From: Comamonadaceae bacterium | GTDB lineage: Bacteria; Pseudomonadota; Gammaproteobacteria; Burkholderiales; Burkholderiaceae_C | Length of the DNA stretch: 62,405 bases | Direction: 5' to 3' | NCBI GenBank assembly: GCA_947451385.1 | Contig: CANFYZ010000008.1 | Location: forward strand, 1-62,405 | In this document: positions 39,001-48,225 of the stretch, one piece after another | Layout of the letters: each line of letters starts with the position of its first letter | How positions within the stretch are numbered: the first letter of the stretch is position 1 | Notes under the pieces: generated by a model | Database searches by the model: none | What the model saw: only the letters and a program-made list of their open reading frames with translations | What the model was told of the DNA's origin: nothing | Translations under genes and position numbers: made by a program

Positions 39001-39975
39001 TTAACTTTCAAAAGCATGTTTCAGCGCGCGTCCGGCATCGGCATGGGCTTGGAGCGCGTCCGGGATGGCACGGCCCATGGTCACAAAACCATGCACCACG
39101 CCACGGTAAATTTCCAATTCAACTGCCACAGACGCCATCCGCAAGGCGTCAGCGTACAGCACCCCCTCGTCCACCAACGGGTCGCATTCGGCCAAACCAA
39201 TCCAGGCTGGGCACACGCCGCTGTGGTCGGGCGCATTCAATGGCGCAAAGCGCCAGTCGCCTCGGTCAGCCTCGTCAATGTAGTTGCCAAAAAACCAATT
39301 CACGGTGTCTTTGTCGAGCAAAAAGCCTTGGGCAAAAGTATGGTGCGATGCCGTGGCTTGCCGATCGCCGCAACCCGGATAAAACAACAGTTGCAAAGCC
39401 AAAGGCAAGCCAGCGTCGCGGGACATCAAGGCACACACGGCCGCCAGCGTCCCCCCTGCGCTGTCTCCGCCCACGGCAATTCGCTGATTGTCCAAGCCCA
39501 AGCTGGTGCTGTGTGCGTGCAGCCAGTTCAAAGCGTCCCAACTGTCATGCACAGCGGTGGGGAACCGATATTCAGGTGCCAAACGGTAGTCCAGGGAAAC
39601 CACAGCGCATTGACCGTGCAGGCTCAATTGGCGGCACAGCACGTCGTGCGTGAGCAGGCTCCCCACAGTGAAGCCGCCGCCATGCAGATACAGCAGCACC
39701 GGTAATTTCTCAGGTTCCCCTGCGCCCTTTTGTTGCGGTGCATACAGGCGGGCGGGCATGAGGTGGCCATCACGGGCGGGGATCAGCAATTCCTCAACAC
39801 GGCCTACCGCGGGGGGAGGCAAATCCAGCATCGGGCCACCGATGTCATAAAAAAGTCGGGCCTGCTCGACGGTCATGTCGTGCATGGGGGGTCGCCCTGC
39901 ACGCTGAATTCGGTCGATCAGGCTGCTGGCCGCAGCGTTCAACAGCGCTCTCGGGGGGCTAGGGAAACTGCTCAT
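39001..39975 (-). CDS. Alpha/beta hydrolase, hormone-sensitive lipase family esterase
   Basis: 324 residues. Oxyanion motif YLHGGGFTVGS near 100, nucleophile in VGGDSAGGTLAA near 175, acid in AECDPLVDEG, and His in GVVHGF, a full family IV esterase set. No signal peptide, so cytoplasmic. It acts on short-chain esters in characterised relatives. It lies 4 bp from the thioesterase-GNAT gene and is likely cotranscribed with it. Confidence 0.92.
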   Translation of the reverse strand: MSSFPSPPRALLNAAASSLIDRIQRAGRPPMHDMTVEQARLFYDIGGPMLDLPPPAVGRVEELLIPARDGHLMPARLYAPQQKGAGEPEKLPVLLYLHGGGFTVGSLLTHDVLCRQLSLHGQCAVVSLDYRLAPEYRFPTAVHDSWDALNWLHAHSTSLGLDNQRIAVGGDSAGGTLAAVCALMSRDAGLPLALQLLFYPGCGDRQATASHHTFAQGFLLDKDTVNWFFGNYIDEADRGDWRFAPLNAPDHSGVCPAWIGLAECDPLVDEGVLYADALRMASVAVELEIYRGVVHGFVTMGRAIPDALQAHADAGRALKHAFES

Positions 39976-40180
39976 ACAAAAAGAGGCGTCGGCAAATGAA
40001 TGTGTTGGGCCCTGAAATGCTGGGAATTTGGCTGGAGTGACCTTGCGGCAAGCGTGTGGCCTGTCGGGTCAGACTCAAGCATCACTCTTTTTTCAGATCG
40101 TACATCGCCCTGCCCTGTTCACCTGTCACCCGTTTTTAGCTTGGAGTTTTGGGTGAGCGCGACATTGGGGTTGTCCAGCC

Positions 40181-41239
40181 TTAAAGCGGCCGCACCCGAT
40201 CGACTTGAGGGTTATGCAGCCACTCGGCAAATTCATCGGCCAGTTGCTGACTGGCCAGGGCCGCCCCCGTCCAGGCCTTCACTCTGCCGCTTAAATCATG
40301 GGCATAGGTGATGAAGTCACTGCGGTCCGGTAACTTGCCATTGGGCAAGGTTTGCACCCATTCAGGGTCAGGCGCTAAAACGATGGTGTTGTCCAAGAAG
40401 GCGGTGGCCTGGTGTCGCCACTTCAGCGCTTTGTCGAGCCACCCAGGGACCACGGCCTTCTGAAAATGCGGATACAGCACCAGCCCCTGGTAATTCAAAT
40501 GCAAGTGATAGTCGGTGATGCCGCCGTCCCAATAAGCCCCGGTCGGTGCACCAGGAATATGGTGTACCGCCTGCAATACAAAAGGAATGGAACAACTGGC
40601 TTGCACCGCGGGCATGAAGTTATCAACGGTCAGTGGCACCTGCTGTGTACGGAAATCACGGGCATCAAAAGGCAGCTCAGCATGGGTTGAGAACACCACC
40701 CGTTCCAAGGAGGCGCCCATGGCCGGACGGTGCACCAGATTACGCAGAAAAGCGCCGGCATAGCCCAGCGGGGTGAGCCAAGGGTGCTCCCGATGTAACA
40801 GCCCTTGGCCATGCGAAGTCACCACATGCAACCGATAGCGCGGATGGTGCAAGACCTCATCGATGCGCCCACCATAAAAGGTCGTTAAATTGCGGCCGAA
40901 TTCCTCGCTGACTTGCGCTGCGGTGGGTCGCTTTTGCCCTTCTGACAATTCGTAATGCTGGTGGATGTAATCGCGCTCCAAGCGCTGCAACGCTTGCACC
41001 GGTGCGTTCAAACAGGCGGTGGCCATCCGCCAGGCACCGATGGACGCCCCGACCAGGTCGACCGGATGACTGCTTTTCAAAAGCCATTCGCCAAATAAAA
41101 ATCGATCTAACGGGCCCAATAGCAAGCCCTTGGGTCCGCCGGCCGCCCCTGGAATCACCTTCACGTGTTCGGGTTGCAGGCCATGCTCACGCAGATGCAC
41201 CAGGGCCTTGGGACCCGCGTAGATGCGGAGTGCTTGCAT
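40181..41239 (-). CDS. Patatin-like phospholipase
   Basis: 352 residues. Oxyanion loop GAAGGPKGLLLG near 32-43, nucleophile Ser in GASIGAW near 65, and the dyad Asp in YWDGGITDYH near 225. These three make the patatin catalytic set. No secretion signal is seen. Proteins of this subgroup hydrolyse acyl lipids; the physiological substrate is unknown. The ATG follows the tex stop by 2 bp, so it is the second gene of a tex-patatin transcript. The 205 bp to the next reverse gene's start (39976-40180) hold nothing I can identify. Confidence 0.88.
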   Translation of the reverse strand: MQALRIYAGPKALVHLREHGLQPEHVKVIPGAAGGPKGLLLGPLDRFLFGEWLLKSSHPVDLVGASIGAWRMATACLNAPVQALQRLERDYIHQHYELSEGQKRPTAAQVSEEFGRNLTTFYGGRIDEVLHHPRYRLHVVTSHGQGLLHREHPWLTPLGYAGAFLRNLVHRPAMGASLERVVFSTHAELPFDARDFRTQQVPLTVDNFMPAVQASCSIPFVLQAVHHIPGAPTGAYWDGGITDYHLHLNYQGLVLYPHFQKAVVPGWLDKALKWRHQATAFLDNTIVLAPDPEWVQTLPNGKLPDRSDFITYAHDLSGRVKAWTGAALASQQLADEFAEWLHNPQVDRVRPL

Positions 41240-41241
41240 GC

Positions 41242-43647
41242 TTATTTCTTCAGGTTCTGCAGTTTTGCAAACGCCGAGGCCATGGCCGAAGACGCGGCCA
41301 CGGGGGGCGATGTGTATCCACTCGCTCCACCCCCTTGGCCACCAGGCACGCCATGCCCCCCGATGCGCGGGCGTGAATGCCGTGCAGCACCGTCGGGTCG
41401 AGCGTCAGCGCGATTGGCGAGAGACTTTTTTGGCGTGGCTGCGGGCTCGCCGAGTTTCATGGTCAAGCTGATGCGTTGGCGCAGCACGTCCACCTCAAGA
41501 ACTTGAACGGTGACGATATCGCCTGTTTTGACGACCTCACGGGCATCACTCACAAATTTGTGGCTGAGTTGGCTCACATGCACCAAGCCGTCTTGGTGCA
41601 CACCCAGGTCGATGAAGGCACCAAACGCGGCCACATTGCTCACTGTGCCCTGCAAAATCAGGCCTTCTTGCAGGTCTTTGATGTCGTTCACGCCCTCATT
41701 GAAGCGCGCGACTTTGAAATCTGGGCGCGGATCACGCCCCGGCTTTTCCAGTTCAGAAAAAATGTCTTGGATGGTGATGACACCGAATTTTTCGTTGGCA
41801 AACAGCTCAGGCTTGAGCGTTTTAAGCACTTCGGGACGCCCCATGATCTGTTGGATGGGCTTGGCCGTCTTCAGGATAATTTGCTCAACCACCGGGTAGG
41901 TTTCGGGATGGACACCCGTCATGTCGAGCGGTTGCTCACCCCCTCGAATGCGCAGAAAGCCGGCGCTTTGTTCAAAGGTTTTGGCGCCCAGGCCAGTCAC
42001 TTTCAGTAAATCCTGGCGGCTTTTGAAGGCCCCGTGACTCTCGCGCCAACGCACCACCGATTTGGCCACGCTGCCCGACAAACCAGAAACGCGCGACAGC
42101 AAAGGCACGCTGGCGGTATTCAAGTCCACGCCCACAGCGTTCACACAATCCTCGACCACGGTGTCTAGGGTGCGCGCCAATTCACTTTGATTCACGTCAT
42201 GCTGGTACTGACCCACGCCAATCGATTTGGGATCGATCTTGACCAATTCCGCCAGGGGGTCTTGTAAGCGTCGGGCAATGCTGGCCGCGCCGCGCAGGCT
42301 GACGTCGACATCGGGCATTTCTTGGGAGGCAAATTCGCTGGCCGAATACACCGATGCGCCGGCTTCACTGACCACCACTTTTTGAATCTCAAAGCCAGGG
42401 TGCCGCTGGGTCAACTGCTTGATCAGGTCAGCCGCCAGTTGGTCCGTTTCGCGGCTGGCCGTCCCGTTGCCAATGGCAATCAGGTTGACACCATGTTTTT
42501 CACTCAATTTCGCCAATGTAAATAAGGCGCCGTCCCAGTCTTTTCGAGGCTCATGCGGATACACCGTGGCCGTCTCGACCAATTTGCCGGTCACGTCGAC
42601 CACGGCCACCTTCACACCGGTTCGGATGCCCGGATCCAAGCCCATCACCACGCGCGGTCCGGCGGGCGCTGCCAACAGCAGGTCTCGTAAATTATCAGCA
42701 AACACCTTGATCGCTACTTTTTCAGCGTCTTCTCGCAAACGCGCAAACAAGTCACGCTCGGTAGACAAGCTGAGCTTGACCCGCCAAGTCCAGGCCACGC
42801 ATTTGCGAATCAAATCGTCCGATGGTCGATGGCTGTGGCTCCAGCCTAAGTAATTGGCCACGCGACCTTCAGCCACACTCGGTTGCCCGGGTTCGGGCTC
42901 GATGGGCAACACCAGTTTGGCCTCCAGCAGCGCCAGTGCGCGACCGCGAAAAACGGCCAAGGCACGGTGCGAAGGGACCCGAGCAATCGGTTCGTCGTAA
43001 TCAAAATAGTCGCGAAACTTGGACACATCGGCTTGGTGGGGATCTTTGCCATCGGCCAGTTTGCTCTTCAACAAACCCGTTTGCCAAAGCCACTCGCGCA
43101 GGGACTGCACCAAACCGGCATCCTCGGCCCAGCGTTCTGACAAGATGTCGCGCACGCCATCTAACACGGCAGCAACCGTTGAAAAATCTGTGCCTTCGGG
43201 CGTGCCTGCCGGTTGCACAAAGGCTTGTGCTTCGGCTTGTGGGTCCAAATGGGGGTCCGCAAACAACCTGTCCGCCAAGGGCTCTATGCCAGCCTCGCGC
43301 GCCATCATCCCCTTGGTGCGGCGCTTGGGTTTGTAGGGGAGATACAGGTCTTCCAAGGCCTGTTTGGTTGCAGCTGCTTCGAGCTCCGCCAGCAACTGGG
43401 GCGTCATCTTGCCCTGCTCCTGGATGCTTTTCACAATGCCCGCGCGGCGCTCTTCCATCTCACGCAAATAGCCCAGACGGTATTCCAACTCGCGCAGCTG
43501 AATGTCATCCAAATTACCTGTCACTTCTTTGCGGTAGCGGGCAATAAAGGGCACGGTGGCACCACCGTCCAAGAGGTCCACCGCCGCTGTGACCTGTTCG
43601 GGGCGTATTTGAATCTCTGCGGCCAATTGGGCCATGATTTTTTGCAT
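41242..43647 (-). CDS. tex: Tex family S1 RNA-binding transcription accessory protein
   Basis: 801 residues from ATG 43647; a second ATG four codons later is possible. The N-terminal Tex domain (VPFIARYRKEVTGNLDD, LEDLYLPYKPKRRTKGMMAREAG) is followed by a YqgF-like RNase H domain (MGLDPGIRTGVKVAVVD). Helix-hairpin-helix motifs are near 490-560 (SVPLLSRVSGLSGSVAKSVV) and an S1 domain near 640-710 (LQGTVSNVAAFGAFIDLGVHQDGLVHVSQL). A Gly/Ser/Ala-rich tail of about 80 residues ends the protein. Tex is a nucleic-acid-binding factor linked to toxin gene expression and polymerase function. Confidence 0.96.
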   Translation of the reverse strand: MQKIMAQLAAEIQIRPEQVTAAVDLLDGGATVPFIARYRKEVTGNLDDIQLRELEYRLGYLREMEERRAGIVKSIQEQGKMTPQLLAELEAAATKQALEDLYLPYKPKRRTKGMMAREAGIEPLADRLFADPHLDPQAEAQAFVQPAGTPEGTDFSTVAAVLDGVRDILSERWAEDAGLVQSLREWLWQTGLLKSKLADGKDPHQADVSKFRDYFDYDEPIARVPSHRALAVFRGRALALLEAKLVLPIEPEPGQPSVAEGRVANYLGWSHSHRPSDDLIRKCVAWTWRVKLSLSTERDLFARLREDAEKVAIKVFADNLRDLLLAAPAGPRVVMGLDPGIRTGVKVAVVDVTGKLVETATVYPHEPRKDWDGALFTLAKLSEKHGVNLIAIGNGTASRETDQLAADLIKQLTQRHPGFEIQKVVVSEAGASVYSASEFASQEMPDVDVSLRGAASIARRLQDPLAELVKIDPKSIGVGQYQHDVNQSELARTLDTVVEDCVNAVGVDLNTASVPLLSRVSGLSGSVAKSVVRWRESHGAFKSRQDLLKVTGLGAKTFEQSAGFLRIRGGEQPLDMTGVHPETYPVVEQIILKTAKPIQQIMGRPEVLKTLKPELFANEKFGVITIQDIFSELEKPGRDPRPDFKVARFNEGVNDIKDLQEGLILQGTVSNVAAFGAFIDLGVHQDGLVHVSQLSHKFVSDAREVVKTGDIVTVQVLEVDVLRQRISLTMKLGEPAATPKKSLANRADARPDGAARHSRPRIGGHGVPGGQGGGASGYTSPPVAASSAMASAFAKLQNLKK

Positions 43648-43794
43648 TGTTGTTCTCTGGGTACGGCAGCGAAGCCGGGCAGTTTGCCACACCCTGACAC
43701 CGAACTTCAAAGATGGCCACAGGAACAGGCACATCCTCTACCCGTGGGGCGCCAGCGAGCAGTTGATGGACGCACTCTGCTCAGATGGAACCCA

Positions 43795-43860
43795 CAAAAA
43801 TCAATATTTATTATTTTTAATTTTTTAAATTTATTATTGAATACTTAAATGCACTAAGAT
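43795..43860 (+). promoter_or_regulatory. AT-rich promoter region of the gfc/yjb-like operon
   Basis: About 65 bp made almost wholly of A and T runs (AATATTTATTATTTTTAA and similar), unlike the GC-rich surroundings, ending in a -10-like TAAGAT at 43855-43860. It lies just upstream of the exopolysaccharide-type operon. Such tracts often bind H-NS/MvaT-type silencers or bend DNA at regulated promoters; that is inference. No clear -35 is seen. Confidence 0.4.
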
Positions 43861-43896
43861 CGACTGACCACAACTCCCTCATCAAAGGAAATCACT

Positions 43897-44691
43897 GTGT
43901 CCAAACAAAAAAATATGGCCGTCAACGCATTATGGATTTCTGTTTTCGCGGTGCAGGGAGCGATAGCCGGTTCCATGACGGACGAAAAGGGAAACATCGG
44001 CTTCGACACCGCAGCCGAATGTGATGCCGCTGTGCAATCCGGTACGGCGAGGTTTTACAAGCCTTTCACCCGTAAACACACCTTATTTCATACCGGTGAA
44101 AAAACGGTCAAGGCCATGCCCCTGAAAGATCTCGGTATCCCGTTGGACGTTGTGAATGAAATGAACTATCCAGTGCAAAACTACAAAATTGGCGCTTGCG
44201 ACTTGGGAGTGGGGCCCCAAGCAGGGCGGGACGGTGTCGCCAAGCCACTTCAAGGCAAATACATTCCTTTCAGCCCTGACATGCGTGTGAATGTTTATTA
44301 CAACAAGCAAGGCCAAGCCGTTCGAACCTCCATGAAGGATTGTGACAACCGTTTTGGCGCCGCATTTCCTCGGCCCATTGCCCTGGCCGCGATGCCCCCT
44401 AAGGCAGCTGCAGCGCCATTGCCAGTGCCATTGCCATTCCAGGTTGCTGAAATGCCGATGACCATGGTCACGCCACCGCCTGTGCAACCCATCCCTGTGG
44501 CCGTTGTTGAAGCGCCACTGGCCCCAGCGGCTGTTATTCCTTTGTTGCAAGTTGCCCAAGGGCTGGTGGCCTTCAATCCCTTGTTGGGTTTTGCCGGAAT
44601 TTTTGCAGTCGGTGCAGTCCTCTTAAATAACAACGGTGACACAGGCACAACGGGAACCACGGGCACGACAGGAACCACGGGTACGAACTGA
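43897..44691 (+). CDS. Secreted Pro-rich protein with Thr-Gly tail (GfcA/YjbE-like position)
   Basis: 264 residues of unknown function. The start is GTG 43897 with AAAGGA eight bases upstream. Signal peptide about 1-24 (ALWISVFAVQGAIAG). A novel domain with paired Cys follows at 25-160 (AAECDAAVQSGTARFYKPFTRKH, GACDLG, MKDCDNRFG). Then come a Pro/Ala-rich stretch (about 160-215), a hydrophobic segment (LLGFAGIFAVGAVLL) and a tail of five TGT units. E. coli YjbE, first gene of yjbEFGH, is an 80-residue secreted protein that also ends in a hydrophobic stretch, Gly-Asp-Gly and Thr repeats. Same tail style and position suggest a GfcA/YjbE analogue with an added N-terminal domain (inference). Confidence 0.65.
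   Translation: MSKQKNMAVNALWISVFAVQGAIAGSMTDEKGNIGFDTAAECDAAVQSGTARFYKPFTRKHTLFHTGEKTVKAMPLKDLGIPLDVVNEMNYPVQNYKIGACDLGVGPQAGRDGVAKPLQGKYIPFSPDMRVNVYYNKQGQAVRTSMKDCDNRFGAAFPRPIALAAMPPKAAAAPLPVPLPFQVAEMPMTMVTPPPVQPIPVAVVEAPLAPAAVIPLLQVAQGLVAFNPLLGFAGIFAVGAVLLNNNGDTGTTGTTGTTGTTGTN
44641..44685 (+). repeat. Five 9-bp tandem repeats encoding Thr-Gly-Thr
   Basis: Units ACAGGCACA, ACGGGAACC, ACGGGCACG, ACAGGAACC, ACGGGTACG lie head to tail at the 3' end of the GfcA-like gene. Third-base differences mean the amino-acid pattern is kept while DNA varies, so slippage is probably limited. Confidence 0.8.
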
Positions 44692-44710
44692 TCATTGTTG
44701 AATTCTCGTC

Positions 44711-45364
44711 ATGGGCTTCGTCAAACCCTGCCTCTGGGCCAGTGTCTGTCTTCTTTTCAGCGCCTGCAGTTCGGGGATGCGGGCCGGGCTTTTGACGATT
44801 CAACAAGAAGTGCTCAGGCCCCATCAAACAGTGAGGCAAACCCAACTTCAGTCCGGTTATCGGTATCTTCTGATTGAAAGAAATGGACAAGAAGCTTTGT
44901 TGGTTTGGGTCAGTCAAGAGGCGGGGCCCATGGGGGATACCAGTGTCTGGGTGAGTGCCGACGGAGTGATTTTTCGCCTCGCCCAGGGTCGGCTGGTGGG
45001 CGTCTCAGAGCCGCTGCGAAATTGGTCATTGATCTCTGAAGTGCCATCCCCACCGCTTAAGTTGGGCGATGTATTTCCAACCCGTTTCATCCAAACATCG
45101 GACACGCAACCCGGGTTCCGTTTGGGCACAGTTCAAAACACCCTGAGAGGACCTGTCCAACCACAAACTCAATTCAGGTCATGGATCGTGGGTGGCGAGG
45201 AACTCGGATGGGTTGAAGACAGTAACGCGGACACGGGGCAACCACTGGCTTGGTATGCCATCAACCTTCAAGGGCAAACCATCGCCGGTCGTCGTTGCAT
45301 CACGCCTGAGTGGTGTTACAGCTGGCAAGTGTGGCCAGCACCTTCTACCCGGGTACCGTCATGA
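44711..45364 (+). CDS. GfcB/YjbF-family lipoprotein
   Basis: 217 residues. Lipoprotein signal MGFVKPCLWASVCLLFSAC, with the lipobox Cys near residue 19, places it in the outer membrane or periplasm. The body fits the YjbF/GfcB family used for group 4 capsule and related exopolysaccharide: an all-beta pattern with a tyrosine-containing LQSGYRYLLIERNGQEALLVWV, DTSVWVSADGVIFRLAQGRLVG, and a C-terminal GRRCITPEWCYSWQVW. Length matches the roughly 210 residues of E. coli YjbF. Overlaps the next start (ATGA), as expected for a gfcBCD operon. Confidence 0.8.
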   Translation: MGFVKPCLWASVCLLFSACSSGMRAGLLTIQQEVLRPHQTVRQTQLQSGYRYLLIERNGQEALLVWVSQEAGPMGDTSVWVSADGVIFRLAQGRLVGVSEPLRNWSLISEVPSPPLKLGDVFPTRFIQTSDTQPGFRLGTVQNTLRGPVQPQTQFRSWIVGGEELGWVEDSNADTGQPLAWYAINLQGQTIAGRRCITPEWCYSWQVWPAPSTRVPS

Positions 45365-48225
45365 AGTCCTGTGGGTGGTTCTGCGTTGTGGCCTTTGTGT
45401 TCACATGGCCCTTGGTGGCGATGGCTGACAAAAAAGAGCCGTTATCAAGTCACGATGTCATCAAACTCGCGCCTCCTGCCGGGGTAAGAATCGGTGCTTG
45501 GCTGACGCATAATCATCCTGAGCTGTCTGGCAGTTTTTACAAGCCCGGCTGGATGTGGACGTCCCAGCCAGAGGCACAACAACAAAGCCTGGAAAAAGCG
45601 TCTCTCTTGAATGAGTTGACGACTCGCGCGCAGGTCTATCCACAGCGTGCAGTCTGGTTAGGTCAGTTGAAAACCATGCTGACGTCCATGCCGGTGACCG
45701 GACGCAAGTCACTGAATCTGCAAGACCCTTGGCTGATGCAAGCGCATCCCGCCAATGAGCCCGTGGCCATCCAAAACGATGAAATTGTCCTGACGGGACG
45801 GCCTGACCGTGTTCGAGTGATCACTCCAGAGGCTCAATGGTGCGATGTGAAGGTGCAGGCATCAAGATCAGCATTAGATTATGTGCAGGCCTGTGGCATT
45901 GAAAAACACGCAGACATTGTCTGGCTCATTCAACCTGACGGGCAAGTGAGTCATTTGAAGGTGGCGGAGTGGAATGCGCAAACACAAGAGCCCCCCGCAC
46001 CAGGCGCCTGGATTTGGGTCCCTCCAAGCCAAAACGCGCCAAAATTGAGTCTCCGAATCGCTAAATTCATTGCCACACAGGGCGTTGCCCAAGGCCCCCA
46101 AGGTGCGCAACTTCCAGTCAACTTGTCGGCTGAGCCTGGCCGTCAGATGCAAAACATGCCCGCGACGGTCAATGATTGGGGCACGGTGGGGTTGCTGCAA
46201 ACGCCGTCGGCGAGATCACCGGAGGCCGGCCATGTCAGCATCACGGCCCACCGCGTTTGGCCCTATACCCACACCACGTTGTCCTTGAGTCCATTCGACA
46301 GTCTGGAGCTGGGTTTTCGTTACACCAACATCACGAACAGACTGTATGGCCCCTCGATTGCGGGGGATCAAGGTTACAAGGACAAATCCGCTGAAATCAA
46401 ATGGCGGATGCGGGAGGAAACAGAAATGGGTCCCGCTGTGGCCTTGGGCTTGCGGGACCCTGGGGGCACCGGTCTTTTTGCGGGCGAGTATCTGGTGGCG
46501 TCTAAACGATGGAACAACCTGGACCTGAGCCTGGGGCTCGGCTGGGGATATTTGGGTGCACGGGGTAACTTGGCCAACCCTTTAAAAATTTTCGGTCAGC
46601 GATTTGCGGTCAGACAAAACCTGGAAGTGGGCTCCGGTGGGACGGCCCATTTAACCTCCCTTTTCACGGGAAGAACGGCCCTGTTCGGCGGGGTTCAATG
46701 GCAAACACCGTTCCCAGATCTGGTCGTGAAGGCCGAACTGGATGGCAACGATCACAAAAATGAGCCTTTGAGCAACAACATCGGTGGATCTCGCAGCCCA
46801 GTCAATTGGGGCATGGCTTTGCAGACGGGTCCGTTGATCGTGAGCCTGGGTTATGAAAGAGGGCAAGAATGGATGCTGGGGTTGAGTCTGAGTACCGACC
46901 TTGCCCATTTGTCTCGGGCCAAAATCAACGAAGTCCCGGCCAGACCCGTTACCAGAATACTTGCCAAGTCCTTGCCCCGACCTGAAATGACCGTCTCGCC
47001 TACCGAAGCAAGTCAACTGTTACCTGCAGCCGTGCCCGTTTCTCTGGCGCCGGAGGTTTTACAAGCCATGACAGCGCAAACCGGTTGGTCAGTTCACTCG
47101 GTTCGCCAACAAGGCCATGTTTGGACCATTGAACTGAACAATGTCAACGGATACTCATTGCCTGAAAGAATGGATCGGGGCATGGGATGGGTTCATGAAA
47201 TTGCTCCGGAACACATCCAAGCAGTGAAATTTGTCCTGTTACAGCAAGGGGTCCCCGTGAGCAGTCGCTTGCTCGACCGGGTGGCTTGGGCAGAACACAG
47301 ACTTTCTTGGCAGGGCCATAAAGCTGTGCATGAATCCGTGCCGGTTGCCGCACACGTGAGCTCCTCCCCCACAGAGGTCAGCTCCCAAGCCACCGGCAGT
47401 GTGGGTTTGGGGTACCAGCAACATCTTGGCGGTCCTGATGGCTATCTGTTTGCACTCAACGCAACCACACAAGGGCAATGGCCACTTTGGCCCGGCGCCT
47501 GGGCTCAAGGCAGCTTGAATGCCCGTTTGGTCGACAACTACAACCACTATCACTACACCGCGCCGAGCAGTCTGCCCAGAGTCCGAACTTGGGTTCGAGA
47601 GTACCTGACAAGTGAACGCATCACCCTGCCCTTGGCCCAAATCAATCAATTGAACCAGTGGGGTGACGGACTTTACAGTCTCGCGTATGCCGGTGCGTTG
47701 GAACCGATGTTTGCAGGGGTTGGCGCGGAAGTCCTTTGGCGCCCTCTGGGTGAACGCTGGGCCTTGGGAGCGGACCTGAACCGGCTAGCGCAACGCGATT
47801 TTGATCAACGCTTCAGTCTGCGGGACTACCGAGTCAACAGCGGTCACCTGACTGCTTATTGGGATACGCGGTGGATGGGGGTGGAGGCCAAAGTGATGCT
47901 CGGGCAGTACTTGGCGGGTGACCGGGGCGCCACATTTGAAATTTCTCGCCGTTTTGCCAATGGCGCCCGGATGGGGGCTTGGCTGACCAAAACCAATGTG
48001 TCTTCAAGCGCCTTTGGCGAGGGCAGCTTTGACAAAGGGGTCTATGTCTCCATACCCTTTGACGCCTTCTTGACCGCTTGGTCCACCCAAAGTGCCAGTT
48101 TGGTCTGGCAACCCTTGATCCGGGACGGAGGGGCCCGTCTGAACAAAGCTCAAAACCTGTGGGGCATCACCAACAGCCGAGATGAGCGCGAGTGGACGGC
48201 CCCGGCCACCTTGATTTCGCAGTGA
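45361..48225 (+). CDS. Fused GfcC-GfcD (YjbG-YjbH) exopolysaccharide outer-membrane protein
   Basis: 954 residues from ATG 45361, close to the sum of E. coli YjbG (about 245) and YjbH (about 700). Signal peptide at 1-21 (MKSCGWFCVVAFVFTWPLVAM). Residues to about 260 look like GfcC (WLTHNHPELSGSFYKPGW, SMPVTGRKSLNLQDPW, beta-grasp-like strands). From about 270 the YjbH beta-barrel-like region is plain: NDWGTVGLLQTPSAR, GDQGYKDKSAEIKWRM, LRDPGGTGLFAGEYLVASKRW, GLGWGYLGARGN and LFGGVQWQTPF. The C-terminal half continues with aromatic beta-strand periodicity. In E. coli these proteins export or handle a capsule-like polysaccharide. An open extension upstream to 45310 lacks a signal and is rejected. 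Confidence 0.87.
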   Translation: MKSCGWFCVVAFVFTWPLVAMADKKEPLSSHDVIKLAPPAGVRIGAWLTHNHPELSGSFYKPGWMWTSQPEAQQQSLEKASLLNELTTRAQVYPQRAVWLGQLKTMLTSMPVTGRKSLNLQDPWLMQAHPANEPVAIQNDEIVLTGRPDRVRVITPEAQWCDVKVQASRSALDYVQACGIEKHADIVWLIQPDGQVSHLKVAEWNAQTQEPPAPGAWIWVPPSQNAPKLSLRIAKFIATQGVAQGPQGAQLPVNLSAEPGRQMQNMPATVNDWGTVGLLQTPSARSPEAGHVSITAHRVWPYTHTTLSLSPFDSLELGFRYTNITNRLYGPSIAGDQGYKDKSAEIKWRMREETEMGPAVALGLRDPGGTGLFAGEYLVASKRWNNLDLSLGLGWGYLGARGNLANPLKIFGQRFAVRQNLEVGSGGTAHLTSLFTGRTALFGGVQWQTPFPDLVVKAELDGNDHKNEPLSNNIGGSRSPVNWGMALQTGPLIVSLGYERGQEWMLGLSLSTDLAHLSRAKINEVPARPVTRILAKSLPRPEMTVSPTEASQLLPAAVPVSLAPEVLQAMTAQTGWSVHSVRQQGHVWTIELNNVNGYSLPERMDRGMGWVHEIAPEHIQAVKFVLLQQGVPVSSRLLDRVAWAEHRLSWQGHKAVHESVPVAAHVSSSPTEVSSQATGSVGLGYQQHLGGPDGYLFALNATTQGQWPLWPGAWAQGSLNARLVDNYNHYHYTAPSSLPRVRTWVREYLTSERITLPLAQINQLNQWGDGLYSLAYAGALEPMFAGVGAEVLWRPLGERWALGADLNRLAQRDFDQRFSLRDYRVNSGHLTAYWDTRWMGVEAKVMLGQYLAGDRGATFEISRRFANGARMGAWLTKTNVSSSAFGEGSFDKGVYVSIPFDAFLTAWSTQSASLVWQPLIRDGGARLNKAQNLWGITNSRDEREWTAPATLISQ

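Noticed and set aside
40000..40311. 103-codon forward frame in the gap between the esterase and patatin genes
   Set aside because: Overlaps the end of the patatin gene on the opposite strand; no ribosome site or family features.
44641..44685. 9-bp tandem repeats considered as a CRISPR or phase-variable tract
   Set aside because: Units are short, contiguous and coding in frame; 9-bp changes keep the frame, so neither CRISPR nor an on/off phase switch.
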